From Aminobacter anthyllidis (GTDB lineage Bacteria > Pseudomonadota > Alphaproteobacteria > Rhizobiales > Rhizobiaceae): DNA of 64,000 bases. Position numbers and translations under genes: made by a program. The notes under the pieces were generated by a model. The model made no database searches. It worked only from the letters and a program-made list of their open reading frames with translations, and had not been told where the DNA came from. Each line of letters begins with the position of its first letter. Position 1 is the first letter of the stretch. The stretch covers positions 62,001-126,000 of the forward strand of contig NZ_JAFLWW010000013.1 of the NCBI RefSeq assembly GCF_018555685.1, written 5' to 3'. This document shows, in pieces, positions 19,699-29,078 of this stretch.

Positions 19699-21237
19699 CT
19701 AGGCGACATTTTGGGCCTGCTTTTCTTGATTGGACGAATTCTGGACGCCCGATGCGAGCATGATGATGGCTTCTTCGCCGAGTTCGTCGGCGCCAAGCTC
19801 GCCGGCGATCCGGCCTTCGCGCACCACCATGACGCGGTCGCACAGGCCGATCAGCTCCGGCAGCTCCGAGGAAATGACGACGATGCCGACGCCCTTGGCG
19901 GCAAGCTGGCGCAACAGGCGATGGATCTCGACCTTGGCGCCGACATCGATGCCGCGCGTCGGCTCGTCCATGATGATGACCTTGGGGTCGATCGACAGCT
20001 GCCTGGCGATCGCCACCTTCTGCTGGTTGCCGCCGCTGAGCGTCGACACCCTGGCGTCGATGCCGGCCATGCGCACGCCGAGGCGCTTGGTCAGGTCGGT
20101 GGCCTGGCGGTCTTCCGCCTTGCGGTCGAGCAGGCCGAGCGAACCGGTCAGCTTGCCAAGGTCAAGCGCGGAGACGTTTGCCGCGATCGGCATGTCGAGG
20201 AACACGCCGGAACCCTTGCGGTCTTCCGAGAGGTAGACGAGGCCGGCCTTGACGGCGTCGCTGTAGTTGCGGATGCGAAGTACCGTGCCGTCGAGCGCGA
20301 CGGTTCCTGAAGTCGCCGGTCTCAGGCCGCAGATGGTCTGGGCGATCTCGCTGCGGCCAGCACCTATCAGGCCGCCGATGCCGAGGATTTCGCCGGCGCG
20401 CAGTTGCAGGTTCACGTCAGCGAAGCGGTCGCCGTCTGAAAGGCCTTCGACCGAAAGCAGCAGGCGGCCGGGTTCCAGCGGCGCCAGCTTGTCGGGATAG
20501 AGCTGGGTGATCTCGCGGCCGACCATCTTGCGCACGACGTCGTCGGGTGAGCTTTCGGCGATCGGGTCGGTGGCGACATAGTGGCCGTCGCGGAAGACGG
20601 TGATGCGGTTGCACAGCGAGAAGATCTCGGCCATGCGATGGCTGATATAGACCACCGAGATGCCGCGATCCCTGAGGCCGCGCACGATGCCAAACAGCCG
20701 TTGCGCTTCGCCTTCGGTCAGTGCCGCGGTGGGTTCGTCGAGCATCAGCACCTTGCAGTCGAGCGTCAGCGCCTTGGCGATCTCGACGAGCTGCTGGTTG
20801 GAAATGGAAAGGTCGGCGACCTTGGTGCGCACCGGAATGGGCGCAAGCAGGTCCATCACCTTCTGCGCGTCGGCATGAAGCTTGTTGAAATTCATCAGCG
20901 GTGCGCGCCGCGCGTTGATCGCGGCCATGTAGATGTTTTCGGCGACCGTCGCGTCCTGGCAGAGCGCGATCTCCTGGTGGACGAGTGCGATGCCGAGGCG
21001 CTGGGCTGCCGCAGGCGAAGGGATCGAAACAGCCGTGCCGTCGATCAGGATCTCGCCGCGGTCGGGCTGCAGCACGCCGGCGATCATGTTCATCAGCGTT
21101 GATTTGCCGGCACCGTTTTCGCCGCACAGCGCGTGGATCTCGCCGCGCCTGAGCGAAAATTGCACGTCGCTGAGCGCCTTTACCGGCCCGAACGCCTTGG
21201 ACAGGCCGCGTATTTCAAGAATGGGCGTCTCAGTCAC
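19699..21237 (-). CDS. Sugar/polyol ABC transporter ATP-binding protein with two ATPase domains (RbsA family)
   Basis: This 512-aa protein carries two ABC domains. The first has Walker [10 protein letters not shown] and a degenerate signature ([15 protein letters not shown]) with Walker [12 protein letters not shown]. The second has a replaced Walker A ([10 protein letters not shown]), signature LSGGNQQK and Walker [13 protein letters not shown]. This asymmetry is normal for RbsA, MglA and XylG. GTG 21237 is the start, with GGAG six bases before it; the nearby ATG is out of frame. It powers the importer. Confidence 0.87.
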   Translation of the reverse strand: MTETPILEIRGLSKAFGPVKALSDVQFSLRRGEIHALCGENGAGKSTLMNMIAGVLQPDRGEILIDGTAVSIPSPAAAQRLGIALVHQEIALCQDATVAENIYMAAINARRAPLMNFNKLHADAQKVMDLLAPIPVRTKVADLSISNQQLVEIAKALTLDCKVLMLDEPTAALTEGEAQRLFGIVRGLRDRGISVVYISHRMAEIFSLCNRITVFRDGHYVATDPIAESSPDDVVRKMVGREITQLYPDKLAPLEPGRLLLSVEGLSDGDRFADVNLQLRAGEILGIGGLIGAGRSEIAQTICGLRPATSGTVALDGTVLRIRNYSDAVKAGLVYLSEDRKGSGVFLDMPIAANVSALDLGKLTGSLGLLDRKAEDRQATDLTKRLGVRMAGIDARVSTLSGGNQQKVAIARQLSIDPKVIIMDEPTRGIDVGAKVEIHRLLRQLAAKGVGIVVISSELPELIGLCDRVMVVREGRIAGELGADELGEEAIIMLASGVQNSSNQEKQAQNVA

Positions 21238-21323
21238 GCCATGCTCCTGCGATGGGCGCTGCAAAGGGGAAGGGGACCAAGGCCCCCTTCCGGGTTTTCT
21301 GCCGTGAAAGGCCGGGGACGAGC

Positions 21324-22355
21324 TTATTCCTCGATGCCCTTGGTGCCGCGGCGCTTGAGATACTTGTCCCAATAGAAGTCGTCGGCGTTTTCGGCTGTGA
21401 CGATGGAGAAGCCGTTGTCGACGAAGGGCACGCTCATGCCGTTGGCACCCGAACGCTTGGTGTCGTTCATCGGGTCGATCAGGTCTGGGTGCTTGGCCAG
21501 CCACAGAAGCATGAAGCCCATGTAGCCCTGCATGCCCTGGTTGGGGTTGACCGAGCCGTAGATCTCGCCGGCCTTGATCATGTCGAGGATCTTGGCGTTG
21601 ACGTCGGCGAGCATGACCTTGATCTTGCCGCCGCCTTCCTTGGCCGCCTGGGCAGCACCGATGGCGGAGTTGGCTTCCGGCATGAAGACCGCGCCGAGGT
21701 CGGGATGCGCCTGCGCCAGGGAGAGCACGGCCTGATAGGCCTTGGTCGGATCCTGGTTCGAGGCCGCGCGGCCGACCAGCTTCATGTCGGGCCACTTGGC
21801 TTCCATGCGGGCGATGAAGGCCGAGACGCGCTTGTCGTGGTTGTCCTGGCCGGGGTTTTCCAGCACGGCATACTCGCCCTTGCCGTCCATCGCCTTGGCA
21901 ACGGCGTCTGCGGCATAGGTGCCTTCGGCCAGATTGTCCGAGGTGATGAAGGAGACGCGCTTGGAATTGGGCGAGTCGGCGGCGAAGGTGACCACCGCGG
22001 TGCCCTGCTCGATGGCGCGGTTGATCGGCTCGATGAACGGGTCGGAGTTCATCGGGTGGACAAGGATGCCGGCTGGCTTCTGGGCCAGCGCCTGGTCGAA
22101 GGTGGCGATCTGCTTGTTGACGTCGTATTCGGGCGTGCCGGTATATTCCGTCTCGCAGCCGAACTGCTGGCCGGCCTGCTTGAACATCTCGTAGACCGGG
22201 AACCAGTATTCGACGCCCGAGACCATGACGTTCATGACGTATTTTTCACCCGGCTCGCACTTGAACGGGTTGGCGGTTTCGGCAAGCGCCTGGGTCGAAG
22301 CCAAACAGGTCGACGCAGCCGCCGCGATTGCGAGCGTGCTCAAAAATTTGCGCAA
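21324..22355 (-). CDS. Sugar/polyol periplasmic substrate-binding protein (RbsB/PBP type I)
   Basis: This 343-aa exported binding protein is the first gene of the polyol operon. A signal peptide ([19 protein letters not shown]...ALA) precedes [20 protein letters not shown]. The PBP type I core includes [20 protein letters not shown] and [21 protein letters not shown] place the start at TTG 22355 because GGGAGG stands five bases ahead of it; ATG 22379 would put that ribosome site inside the gene. The ligand cannot be named from sequence; a pentitol, tetritol or related sugar fits the downstream enzymes. Confidence 0.82.
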   Translation of the reverse strand: MRKFLSTLAIAAAASTCLASTQALAETANPFKCEPGEKYVMNVMVSGVEYWFPVYEMFKQAGQQFGCETEYTGTPEYDVNKQIATFDQALAQKPAGILVHPMNSDPFIEPINRAIEQGTAVVTFAADSPNSKRVSFITSDNLAEGTYAADAVAKAMDGKGEYAVLENPGQDNHDKRVSAFIARMEAKWPDMKLVGRAASNQDPTKAYQAVLSLAQAHPDLGAVFMPEANSAIGAAQAAKEGGGKIKVMLADVNAKILDMIKAGEIYGSVNPNQGMQGYMGFMLLWLAKHPDLIDPMNDTKRSGANGMSVPFVDNGFSIVTAENADDFYWDKYLKRRGTKGIEE

Positions 22356-22462
22356 GTTTCCTCCCTTGGCCGAAGCCATCCTCAATGACCGTCGCGGCCG
22401 CCCGAGGCGCCGCTATGTGGATTGATTGCCGCCGGACTTCCTCCCGAAAGCCGACGATGTGG

Positions 22463-22518
22463 AGATTACAGGGTCTCAACGATGAGTCAATAAAATTCAT
22501 ATGTTGAAATATATTTCA
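22463..22518 (-). promoter_or_regulatory. Promoter and operator of the polyol operon
   Basis: Read leftward, TTGACT (22490-22485) and TAATCT (22468-22463) are spaced by 16 bp and form a good sigma-70-type promoter about 110 bp before the binding-protein gene. Just upstream stands the perfect 14-bp palindrome TGAAATATATTTCA (22518-22505), followed by a second partial dyad TTCATATGTTGAA. The AT-rich island stands out in GC-rich DNA. The SorC-type regulator of the operon is the likely ligand. Confidence 0.6.
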
Positions 22519-22588
22519 CTTCTTTTGGCTTGTACAGCCGAATTTGCCGGCGGTTTTGGCTTCGGCCTCAGCCTGGCATGGGTCTGTT

Positions 22589-23527
22589 TCAGCCGACCTT
22601 CTCGACATAATAGCGCGGGATGCGCTTACCTTCGCGGCCACGGTAGAATTCGATGCAGAATTCGACAAAGGCCTTGAAGCGGCGCGAGACGTGGCGGCGG
22701 CGCGAATAGATGAGATTGATCGCCGTTTCCGGCGACCGCCATTGCGGCAACACCGGAACAAGAATGCCGTTCTCGCACTCGGTCTCGACGAAAAACCCCG
22801 GCAGATAGGCCAGGCCCTCGCCGGCGACGGCGAAATATTTGAGCGTCCAGTAGTCGTTGGCGATGCAATTGGCGGCCGGCAGGATGTCGATCTCGCTTCG
22901 CCCGTTCTGCGCCAGATACCAGGATTGCGGCCGTGTCGGCTGACGGAAGATCAGCCCGCGATGCGCGCCCAGTTCGTCGGTCGTCTCAGGCGTGCCATGG
23001 CGGGCGAGATAGTCGGGGCTGGCGTAGAGCCCGTAGGACGCTGTCGACAGGCGGCGGCTGATGTAGTCGACATCTGACGGCTCGCCCCAATGGAAGATGC
23101 CGTCCAAGGCCTGTTCGGTCACATCGGAGAAGGGCTGGCGCGAGGTCAGGAAAACGACATCGAGATTGACCTGCGGATATTGCTGGCGGAAGGCATAAAG
23201 CAGTTCCGAGGTGATGGTCGTGCCGAACTCGCCGGTCGAGCCGACGCGCAGCGTGCCGGCCACCTCCTGGCGCATTTCGGCAAGGGCGGTCGCTGCGTCC
23301 TCGCAACTGGCCTGGATGCGCCTGGCGTGGCGCAAAAGCTCCGAGCCGGCATCGGTGACGTGGAGATGATGACCCTCGCGGACGAACAGCTCCATGCCGA
23401 ACTCGTCCTCCAGCTGCCGGATGCGATGGCTGAGTGTCGATTTGGGCAGCCGGTGAAGCCGTGATGCCGCTGAGATCGAGCGCGCGTCGGCGACCTTCAC
23501 GAAACAGTCGATGACCGAGAGGTCCAT
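22589..23527 (-). CDS. LysR-family transcriptional regulator
   Basis: This 312-aa regulator has an N-terminal winged HTH (FVKVADARSISAASRLHRLP, then LSHRIRQLEDEFGMELFVRE) and a LysR effector-binding domain (GTLRVGSTGEFGTTITSELL through the C-terminus). Start at ATG 23527, after a weak GGA. It diverges from the first adenine-deaminase-like gene over about 100 bp, the usual layout for a LysR gene and its target. The target is therefore probably the purine block 23632-28757. The effector is unknown. Confidence 0.85.
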   Translation of the reverse strand: MDLSVIDCFVKVADARSISAASRLHRLPKSTLSHRIRQLEDEFGMELFVREGHHLHVTDAGSELLRHARRIQASCEDAATALAEMRQEVAGTLRVGSTGEFGTTITSELLYAFRQQYPQVNLDVVFLTSRQPFSDVTEQALDGIFHWGEPSDVDYISRRLSTASYGLYASPDYLARHGTPETTDELGAHRGLIFRQPTRPQSWYLAQNGRSEIDILPAANCIANDYWTLKYFAVAGEGLAYLPGFFVETECENGILVPVLPQWRSPETAINLIYSRRRHVSRRFKAFVEFCIEFYRGREGKRIPRYYVEKVG

Positions 23528-23533
23528 ATTTCG

Positions 23534-23581
23534 TCCAATCCATTGGATGATCTGTCCAATAAATAGCCGACTTCGGCCAAT
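23534..23581. promoter_or_regulatory. TCCAAT repeat cluster between the LysR gene and the purine genes
   Basis: TCCAAT and ATTGGA form an inverted repeat with a CC spacer at 23534-23547. A further TCCAAT is at 23555-23560 and GCCAAT at 23576-23581, so copies recur about every 21 bp. The cluster fills the divergent promoter region and overlaps the start region of the LysR gene, as expected for an autoregulated LysR-type site. Confidence 0.45.
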
Positions 23582-23631
23582 TGTGTAAACGGCATCGGCT
23601 CGAAATACTCCCATCAACCAGGGAGGTTCGA

Positions 23632-25446
23632 TTGACTGATATCAGGGAATTCATACGTGCGGCGTCGGGGCGGGAAGCCAAGGCGACATTGGCGGTGTGT
23701 GGCGGCAGGCTGGTCAACGTCGTGTCGGAGGAAATCTACCAGGCCGACATCGCCGTCTACGGCAACCGCATCATCGCCGTTGGCGACATCTCCGATCACA
23801 TCGGCCCCGACACCGAGATCGTCGACGCATCGGGGAAGTACCTCTGCCCCGGCATGATCGATGGCCATCTTCACGTCGAATGCTCGAAACTGTCGATCAC
23901 CAGCTTCGCCAAGGCCGTGGTGCCGCTCGGCACGACCTCGATCGTCACCGGGCTCGACCAGATCATCGTGGTCGGTGGTCCCGCGGCGGCACGTGAGTTC
24001 CTCGACGAGGCCAAGCAGACGCCGCTGAAGGTGTTCTGGGGCGCGCCCTGCAAGACGCCCTACACCATGCCGCGCTCGACCGTCGGTCATTATTTCGGGC
24101 CGGCCGACCATGCCGCGACCCATCACTGGCCCGAATGCGTCGGCATCTGGGAGACGGTGCGCGAATTCATCCAGGAAGAAGATCCGGATGTGATGAAGGC
24201 GCTCGAAATCGCCGAAAAGAGCCGGCTTCCGGTGCTCGGCTGCTGCCCGATGACGCGCGGTGCAAGGCTCAACGGCTACCAGCAGGCACGCGTGCGCGCC
24301 GACCATGAAAGCTATTCGCCGGAGGAGATGCTGGAGAAGCTGCGCGCCGGCATGCATGTGGTGGTGCGCGAGTCGTCGATTTCGCATTTCCTATCCGACA
24401 ATCTGCGCATCGTCACCGAGATGGGCGTGAAAGCCCTGCGCCGCATCAGCTTCTGCACCGACGACGTGGTGGCAAGCGACATCCTTGTCCGCGGCCATCT
24501 CGACAACATGGTGCGCATGGCGATCGCGATGGGCATCTCGCCGATGGCGGCGATCCAGATGGCAACGATCAACGGTGCCGATGCGCTCAGGATCGACGAG
24601 AAGGTCGGATCGATTTCGCCCGGCCGCTCGGCCGACATCCTTGTTGTCAACGACCTGCGCGAGTTCCGCATCGAAGCGGTGATCGCCAACGGTGCGGTCG
24701 CGGCGCGGGACGGCAAGATGGCGGTCGAGCTGTCGCCGCCGCCGCGCAGCGAAGGGCTGCTTCGCTCGATCAAGGTTGCTCCGATCTCCGTCGATGACAT
24801 TGCCGTCCCCTACGAGGGCGAAGGCAATTCCGCCCGGGCCATGGCGATTGCGGTCACACCCGAAAAGGTCTTTGTCCGCACAAAGCGCGAGGTGACGCTC
24901 CCGGTGCGCAACGGCCGGGTGCTCGCCGATCTCGACCAGAACATCCAATACGTCACCGTTGTCGAGCGCTATGGCAAGACGCAGCACCGGCCCGTGGCCT
25001 TCACCTCGGGCTTCGGCCTCAAGGCCGGTGCCATGGCGAGTTCGACAGCACCCGACGACAACAACATCATCTGCGTCGGCACCAGCCCCGAAGACATGAC
25101 GGTGGCCATCAATCATCTCATCGCCAACAATGGCGGGCAGGTGGTGGTCAAGGATGGAGAAATCCTCGAGTTCCTCCATCTTCCGATCGGCGGCATCGTC
25201 TCCGACATCGAACCTCAGGAAATGGCCGCCATCGAAGGCAGGCTCGACGATGCGGCGCGCAGCCTCGGCTGCGATCTGCCGTGGCCGTTCATGTACATGT
25301 TCGTGCTGCAGATCACCGCGATACCCGACTACGCCATCACCGATCTGGGGGTGATCGACTGCGTCAAGCTGACGGTGACGTCGCCGATCCTCGAACCCAA
25401 TCTCGAGCCCACCCTCGAACAAGGAAGGGCCGTGGCAGCGGAGTGA
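23632..25446 (+). CDS. Divergent adenine-deaminase-family amidohydrolase
   Basis: This 604-aa protein aligns along its length with the adenine deaminase (Ade) family: the first metal motif as GHLHVECSKLS, the middle stretch with DHESYSPEEM and FCTDDVV, and the C-terminal Ade domain with TSGFGLKAGAMASSTAPDDN. Compared with the canonical copy at 26967, DPHEIANVLG is replaced by GLDQIIVVGG, GGHYASPDLG has no clear match, and CTDDSH has become CTDDVV. Substrate or metal use has therefore probably changed. TTG 23632 is the start, with GGGAGG five bases upstream. It is followed by an NCS2 permease gene in the same direction, so a purine-like substrate is likely. Confidence 0.75.
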   Translation: MTDIREFIRAASGREAKATLAVCGGRLVNVVSEEIYQADIAVYGNRIIAVGDISDHIGPDTEIVDASGKYLCPGMIDGHLHVECSKLSITSFAKAVVPLGTTSIVTGLDQIIVVGGPAAAREFLDEAKQTPLKVFWGAPCKTPYTMPRSTVGHYFGPADHAATHHWPECVGIWETVREFIQEEDPDVMKALEIAEKSRLPVLGCCPMTRGARLNGYQQARVRADHESYSPEEMLEKLRAGMHVVVRESSISHFLSDNLRIVTEMGVKALRRISFCTDDVVASDILVRGHLDNMVRMAIAMGISPMAAIQMATINGADALRIDEKVGSISPGRSADILVVNDLREFRIEAVIANGAVAARDGKMAVELSPPPRSEGLLRSIKVAPISVDDIAVPYEGEGNSARAMAIAVTPEKVFVRTKREVTLPVRNGRVLADLDQNIQYVTVVERYGKTQHRPVAFTSGFGLKAGAMASSTAPDDNNIICVGTSPEDMTVAINHLIANNGGQVVVKDGEILEFLHLPIGGIVSDIEPQEMAAIEGRLDDAARSLGCDLPWPFMYMFVLQITAIPDYAITDLGVIDCVKLTVTSPILEPNLEPTLEQGRAVAAE

Positions 25447-25508
25447 GGAACGCTGCCCGGCCTTGGCCAATTGGCCGCGTCGGAACCAGACAACAAGGGG
25501 AGGAATAC

Positions 25509-26906
25509 ATGAACTACCAGCCGCAGATTTCAGCGAGAGCGGGCGCGCAGCCATCCTGGCTGCACGCCGTCCTCGACCGCCATTTTCAATTCACCAGGCT
25601 CGGCTCCACGATGCGGACCGAGATCCTGGCCGGCCTGACGACATTCCTGGCCGCGTCCTATGTCATCGTCGTCAATCCTTCGATCCTGGCTCATGCCGGC
25701 ATCCCGTTTTCGGCAGGCGTGACAGCGACCGTGCTGGTCAGCTTCATCGGCAGCTGCGCGATGGGGCTTTATGCGCGCAGCCCGATCCTTGTCGCGCCGG
25801 GCATGGGCATCAACGCGCTGTTTGCCTACACGATGGTGATCGGCGCCAAGGTGCCGCTGGAAATCGCGCTCGGCTGCGTGTTGTGGGCCGGCGTGCTGTT
25901 CACCATCATGGCGGTGCTCAATCTCAGAAGCACTGTCATCGAGGCGATCCCGACTGACCTTCGTTACGGCATCGCCTGCGGCATCGGCCTGTTCATCGCG
26001 CTGATCGGCCTGGTCAATGCCAAGTTCATCGTCTCCAACCCCGACACGATTGTCGGCCTGACCACCTTCAATCCCGTCACCTTGACCTTCATTGCCGGGT
26101 TCATCGTGACGGTGGGGCTGGTCGTCCGGCGCGTGCCGGGCGCGATGATGGCCGGCATGATCCTGACGACGCTGATTTCGATCCCGATCGGCCGCTGGTG
26201 GGGCAATGGCAGCGCGTTTTCGCCCGAGGCGCCCGACGTGACGACGCTGGTCAACTGGAGCGGCCTGTCGGCAGCGCCGGACTTCAGCTTCGTCTGGCAG
26301 GTCGACCTGCTCGGCGCGCTGCAGGTCGCCTACATCCCGTTCATCTTCGTGTTCCTGTTCACCAATTTCGTCGAGGCGCTGTCGACCTTTCTCGGGCTGG
26401 CCGAGGCGGCCAACCTCAAGGACGAGGACGGCATGCCGCGCAACATCAAGGAATCGATGCATGTCGATGCGGTCGCGGCGCTGATCTCCGCGCCTCTCGG
26501 CACCAGCCCGGCAACTGTCTATCTGGAGTCAGGTGCAGGCATCGCGCAGGGTGGACGCTCGGGCCTTGTGGCGCTTGTCGCCGGGCTGCTGTTTCTGCCA
26601 TTCCTGTTCCTGTCGCCGCTGCTGTCGCTGGTGCCGGCCATCGCCACGGCACCGGTTCTCATCCTGACCGGACTGTTCATGTCCGAGCCGATGGGCCGAA
26701 TCCGCTGGTCGGATGCCGAAGAGGCCATTCCCGCCTTCCTCGCCATCGTGCTGATCCCGCTGACCTTTTCGATCACGCTTGGGCTGTCGCTGGCGATCAT
26801 CGCCTATGTGCTGCTCAAGCTGGTCGTCGGCAAGGCCGGCGAGGTCAAGCCGATCATGTGGTTCGTCGCACTGCTTGCGGCCGCACTCGTCGCACAGATC
26901 CAGTAG
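25509..26906 (+). CDS. NCS2-family purine permease (AzgA/GhxP-like)
   Basis: This 465-aa polytopic proton symporter of the AzgA-like branch has RTEILAGLTTFLAASYVIVV at the first span, the substrate-region block GMGINALFAYTMVIG and the motif ALISAPLGTSPATVYLESGA. ATG 25509 follows GGGGAGGAA. It lies between two adenine-deaminase-family genes and presumably imports adenine, hypoxanthine or a related base for them. Confidence 0.88.
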   Translation: MNYQPQISARAGAQPSWLHAVLDRHFQFTRLGSTMRTEILAGLTTFLAASYVIVVNPSILAHAGIPFSAGVTATVLVSFIGSCAMGLYARSPILVAPGMGINALFAYTMVIGAKVPLEIALGCVLWAGVLFTIMAVLNLRSTVIEAIPTDLRYGIACGIGLFIALIGLVNAKFIVSNPDTIVGLTTFNPVTLTFIAGFIVTVGLVVRRVPGAMMAGMILTTLISIPIGRWWGNGSAFSPEAPDVTTLVNWSGLSAAPDFSFVWQVDLLGALQVAYIPFIFVFLFTNFVEALSTFLGLAEAANLKDEDGMPRNIKESMHVDAVAALISAPLGTSPATVYLESGAGIAQGGRSGLVALVAGLLFLPFLFLSPLLSLVPAIATAPVLILTGLFMSEPMGRIRWSDAEEAIPAFLAIVLIPLTFSITLGLSLAIIAYVLLKLVVGKAGEVKPIMWFVALLAAALVAQIQ

Positions 26907-26966
26907 CAGCCATGGCGGGCGTTTCGGCGCCCGCCAGACGCTCGGCTTTCAAAGGATATCGTTCAC

Positions 26967-28757
26967 ATGCTTCTGCCTTGGTCTGAAACCGCCCCGCGAC
27001 TTGTCGACGTGGCGATGGGGCGGACACCAGCCGATCTGGTGATCCGCAACGGCAAATGGGTCAACGTCTATTCCGGCGAGATCGTGCCGCACACTGACAT
27101 CGCGATCACGGCCGGACGCTTCGCTTATGTCGGGCCTGACGCTGGCCATACGATCGGCGACAAAACCACTGTCGTGAACGCCGAAGGCCGCTATCTCGTG
27201 CCGGGCCTGTGCGACGGCCACATGCACGTCGAAAGCGGCCTGGTGACGGTGACCGAGTTCGCCCGCGCCGTCATTCCACATGGCACGACGACGATGTTCA
27301 TCGACCCGCACGAGATCGCCAATGTGCTTGGCCTGTTCGGCGTGCGGCTGATGAACGAGGAGGCGCAAAGCCTGCCGATCAACGTCCTGGTGCAGGTGCC
27401 GAGCTGCGTGCCGAGCGCGCCGGGACTGGAAACGGCGGGAGCGCAGCTCAGTGCCGACGATGTCAGGGAGGCGCTGGCCTGGCCGAACATCATTGGGCTT
27501 GGCGAAATGATGAATTTTCCCGGCGTTGCGGCCAACGACGCCAAGATGGTGGCCGAGATCGCCGCCACCCAAGCGGCGGGCCTGACCGTCGGCGGCCACT
27601 ATGCCTCGCCCGATCTCGGCCGCGCCTTCCACGCCTATGTCGCTGGCGGTCCCGCCGACGACCATGAGGGCACGACGGTCGAGGACGCCATTGCCCGTGT
27701 CCGCCAAGGCATGCGGGCGATGCTGCGGCTGGGCTCGGCCTGGTACGATGTCGCCGCGCAAATCAAGGCGATCACCGAGCGCGGCATCGACCCGCGAAAT
27801 TTCATTCTCTGCACCGACGACAGCCATTCGGGCACGTTGGTCAATGACGGACACATGAACCGGGTGGTCCGCCATGCCATCGCGCAAGGGCTGAAACCGG
27901 TCACCGCGATCCAGATGGCGACGCTGAACACCGCCCAGCATTTCGGCATGGAACGCGAGCTGGGGTCGATCGCGCCGGGCCGGCGCGCCGATCTGATCAT
28001 CACTTCGGACCTGGCCTCATTGCCGGTCGAGATGGTGTTCGCGCGCGGCAAGCTGTTGGCCAGGGACGGTGCGCTGGCCACTGATATGCCAGCCTACGCC
28101 TATCCGGATAGCGCCAAGAACACGGTGAAGCTTGGCAAGAAGCTTGTAGCCGAGGACTTCGACATTGCCGCGCCCGCTGCTCGCGAAGTCAAGGTGCGTG
28201 TCATCGGCGTTGTCGAGAACCAGGCGCCGACCAAGGCACTGGTCCGGCAGCTTCCGGTCGCGCACGGCATCGTTGGCATGGACCGTTCCAACGACGTCTG
28301 CCAGATCGCGCTCGTCGAACGCCACAAGGCGACCGGCGAGGTGGTCAATGCCTTCGTCTCGGGCTTCGGCTACACCAAGGATTGCGCCATGGCCTCGACC
28401 GTTGCGCATGACAGCCACCACATCATCGTCGTTGGCACCAACAAGGCCGACATGGCGAAAGCCGCCAACCGGCTGCAGCAGGTCGGCGGCGGCATCGTGA
28501 TGATCAGCGAGGGCGAGGAACTCGCGCTGGTCGAGCTGCCGGTTGCCGGCCTGATGTCGGACGAGCGCGCCGAATTGGTCGCGGTGAAGGCCGGCAGGCT
28601 GGTCGAGGCGATGCGCGCATGCGGCTGCCAGCTCAACAACGCCTATATGCAGCACTCGCTGCTGGCGCTCGTCGTGATCCCGGAACTGCGCATCTCCGAC
28701 AAGGGGCTGGTCGACGTGACGAAGTTCGAGAAAACCGACGTCATCATCACGAACTGA
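26967..28757 (+). CDS. ade: Adenine deaminase
   Basis: This 596-aa metal-dependent amidohydrolase converts adenine to hypoxanthine and ammonia. The family motifs are intact: CDGHMHVESGLVTV (HxH), IDPHEIANVLG, IGLGEMMNFPGV (Glu ligand), GGHYASPDLG, DDHEGTT, ICTDDSHSGT (Asp), and the C-terminal SGFGYTKDCAMASTVAHDSH. Length matches E. coli Ade (588 aa). It starts 60 bp after the permease stop, with AAAGGA upstream, so import and deamination are probably co-transcribed. Confidence 0.9.
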   Translation: MLLPWSETAPRLVDVAMGRTPADLVIRNGKWVNVYSGEIVPHTDIAITAGRFAYVGPDAGHTIGDKTTVVNAEGRYLVPGLCDGHMHVESGLVTVTEFARAVIPHGTTTMFIDPHEIANVLGLFGVRLMNEEAQSLPINVLVQVPSCVPSAPGLETAGAQLSADDVREALAWPNIIGLGEMMNFPGVAANDAKMVAEIAATQAAGLTVGGHYASPDLGRAFHAYVAGGPADDHEGTTVEDAIARVRQGMRAMLRLGSAWYDVAAQIKAITERGIDPRNFILCTDDSHSGTLVNDGHMNRVVRHAIAQGLKPVTAIQMATLNTAQHFGMERELGSIAPGRRADLIITSDLASLPVEMVFARGKLLARDGALATDMPAYAYPDSAKNTVKLGKKLVAEDFDIAAPAAREVKVRVIGVVENQAPTKALVRQLPVAHGIVGMDRSNDVCQIALVERHKATGEVVNAFVSGFGYTKDCAMASTVAHDSHHIIVVGTNKADMAKAANRLQQVGGGIVMISEGEELALVELPVAGLMSDERAELVAVKAGRLVEAMRACGCQLNNAYMQHSLLALVVIPELRISDKGLVDVTKFEKTDVIITN

Positions 28758-28778
28758 TCGCTGCCCTGGAGTAGGCTG

Positions 28779-28814
28779 ATAACTCGGCCAGCCAGAAGTG
28801 GCGGGCCGAGTTAT
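28779..28814 (+). repeat. Perfect 11-bp inverted repeat after ade
   Basis: ATAACTCGGCC (28779-28789) and GGCCGAGTTAT (28804-28814) form an 11-bp perfect stem with a 14-base loop, 21 bp beyond the ade stop. No T-run follows, so it may be a transcript-end stabiliser or a weak bidirectional terminator. Confidence 0.55.
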
Positions 28815-29078
28815 GCCTTGCGGGCTCGTCATTTTGCTCGCCTGCGCTTGCTCGCGTCTCTGGGCGCGCGGCGGCGGACAGGATTCGATTGATCGATGCC
28901 GCGACTGCTGACAGTGCCCGGCTAACGCTCCGAAAAGTTGCTGCGATCATGGGCGTTGGCGAACGCGAATTTTCCGCTTGCCAAGGAGATTAGAAAATAT
29001 CACCTTCTCCATGTGATGCATCAGTTGCAAAATCCAGGACATCAAAGTCTGGCTGATCGCTCAATGGAGAGGGTTCTT
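28815..29078 (+). promoter_or_regulatory. Upstream region of the NitT/TauT-type ABC operon
   Basis: No gene is supported here. The perfect palindrome TGATGCATCA at 29014-29023, about 55 bp before the binding-protein start, is a fair candidate operator for the GntR regulator encoded at 31730. The surrounding 60 bp is more AT-rich than the genes. I see no confident -35/-10 pair. Confidence 0.35.

Noticed and set aside
28747-28950. 67-aa minus-strand frame upstream of the ABC operon
   Set aside because: No domain or ribosome site; overlaps the ade 3' end and the hairpin region.
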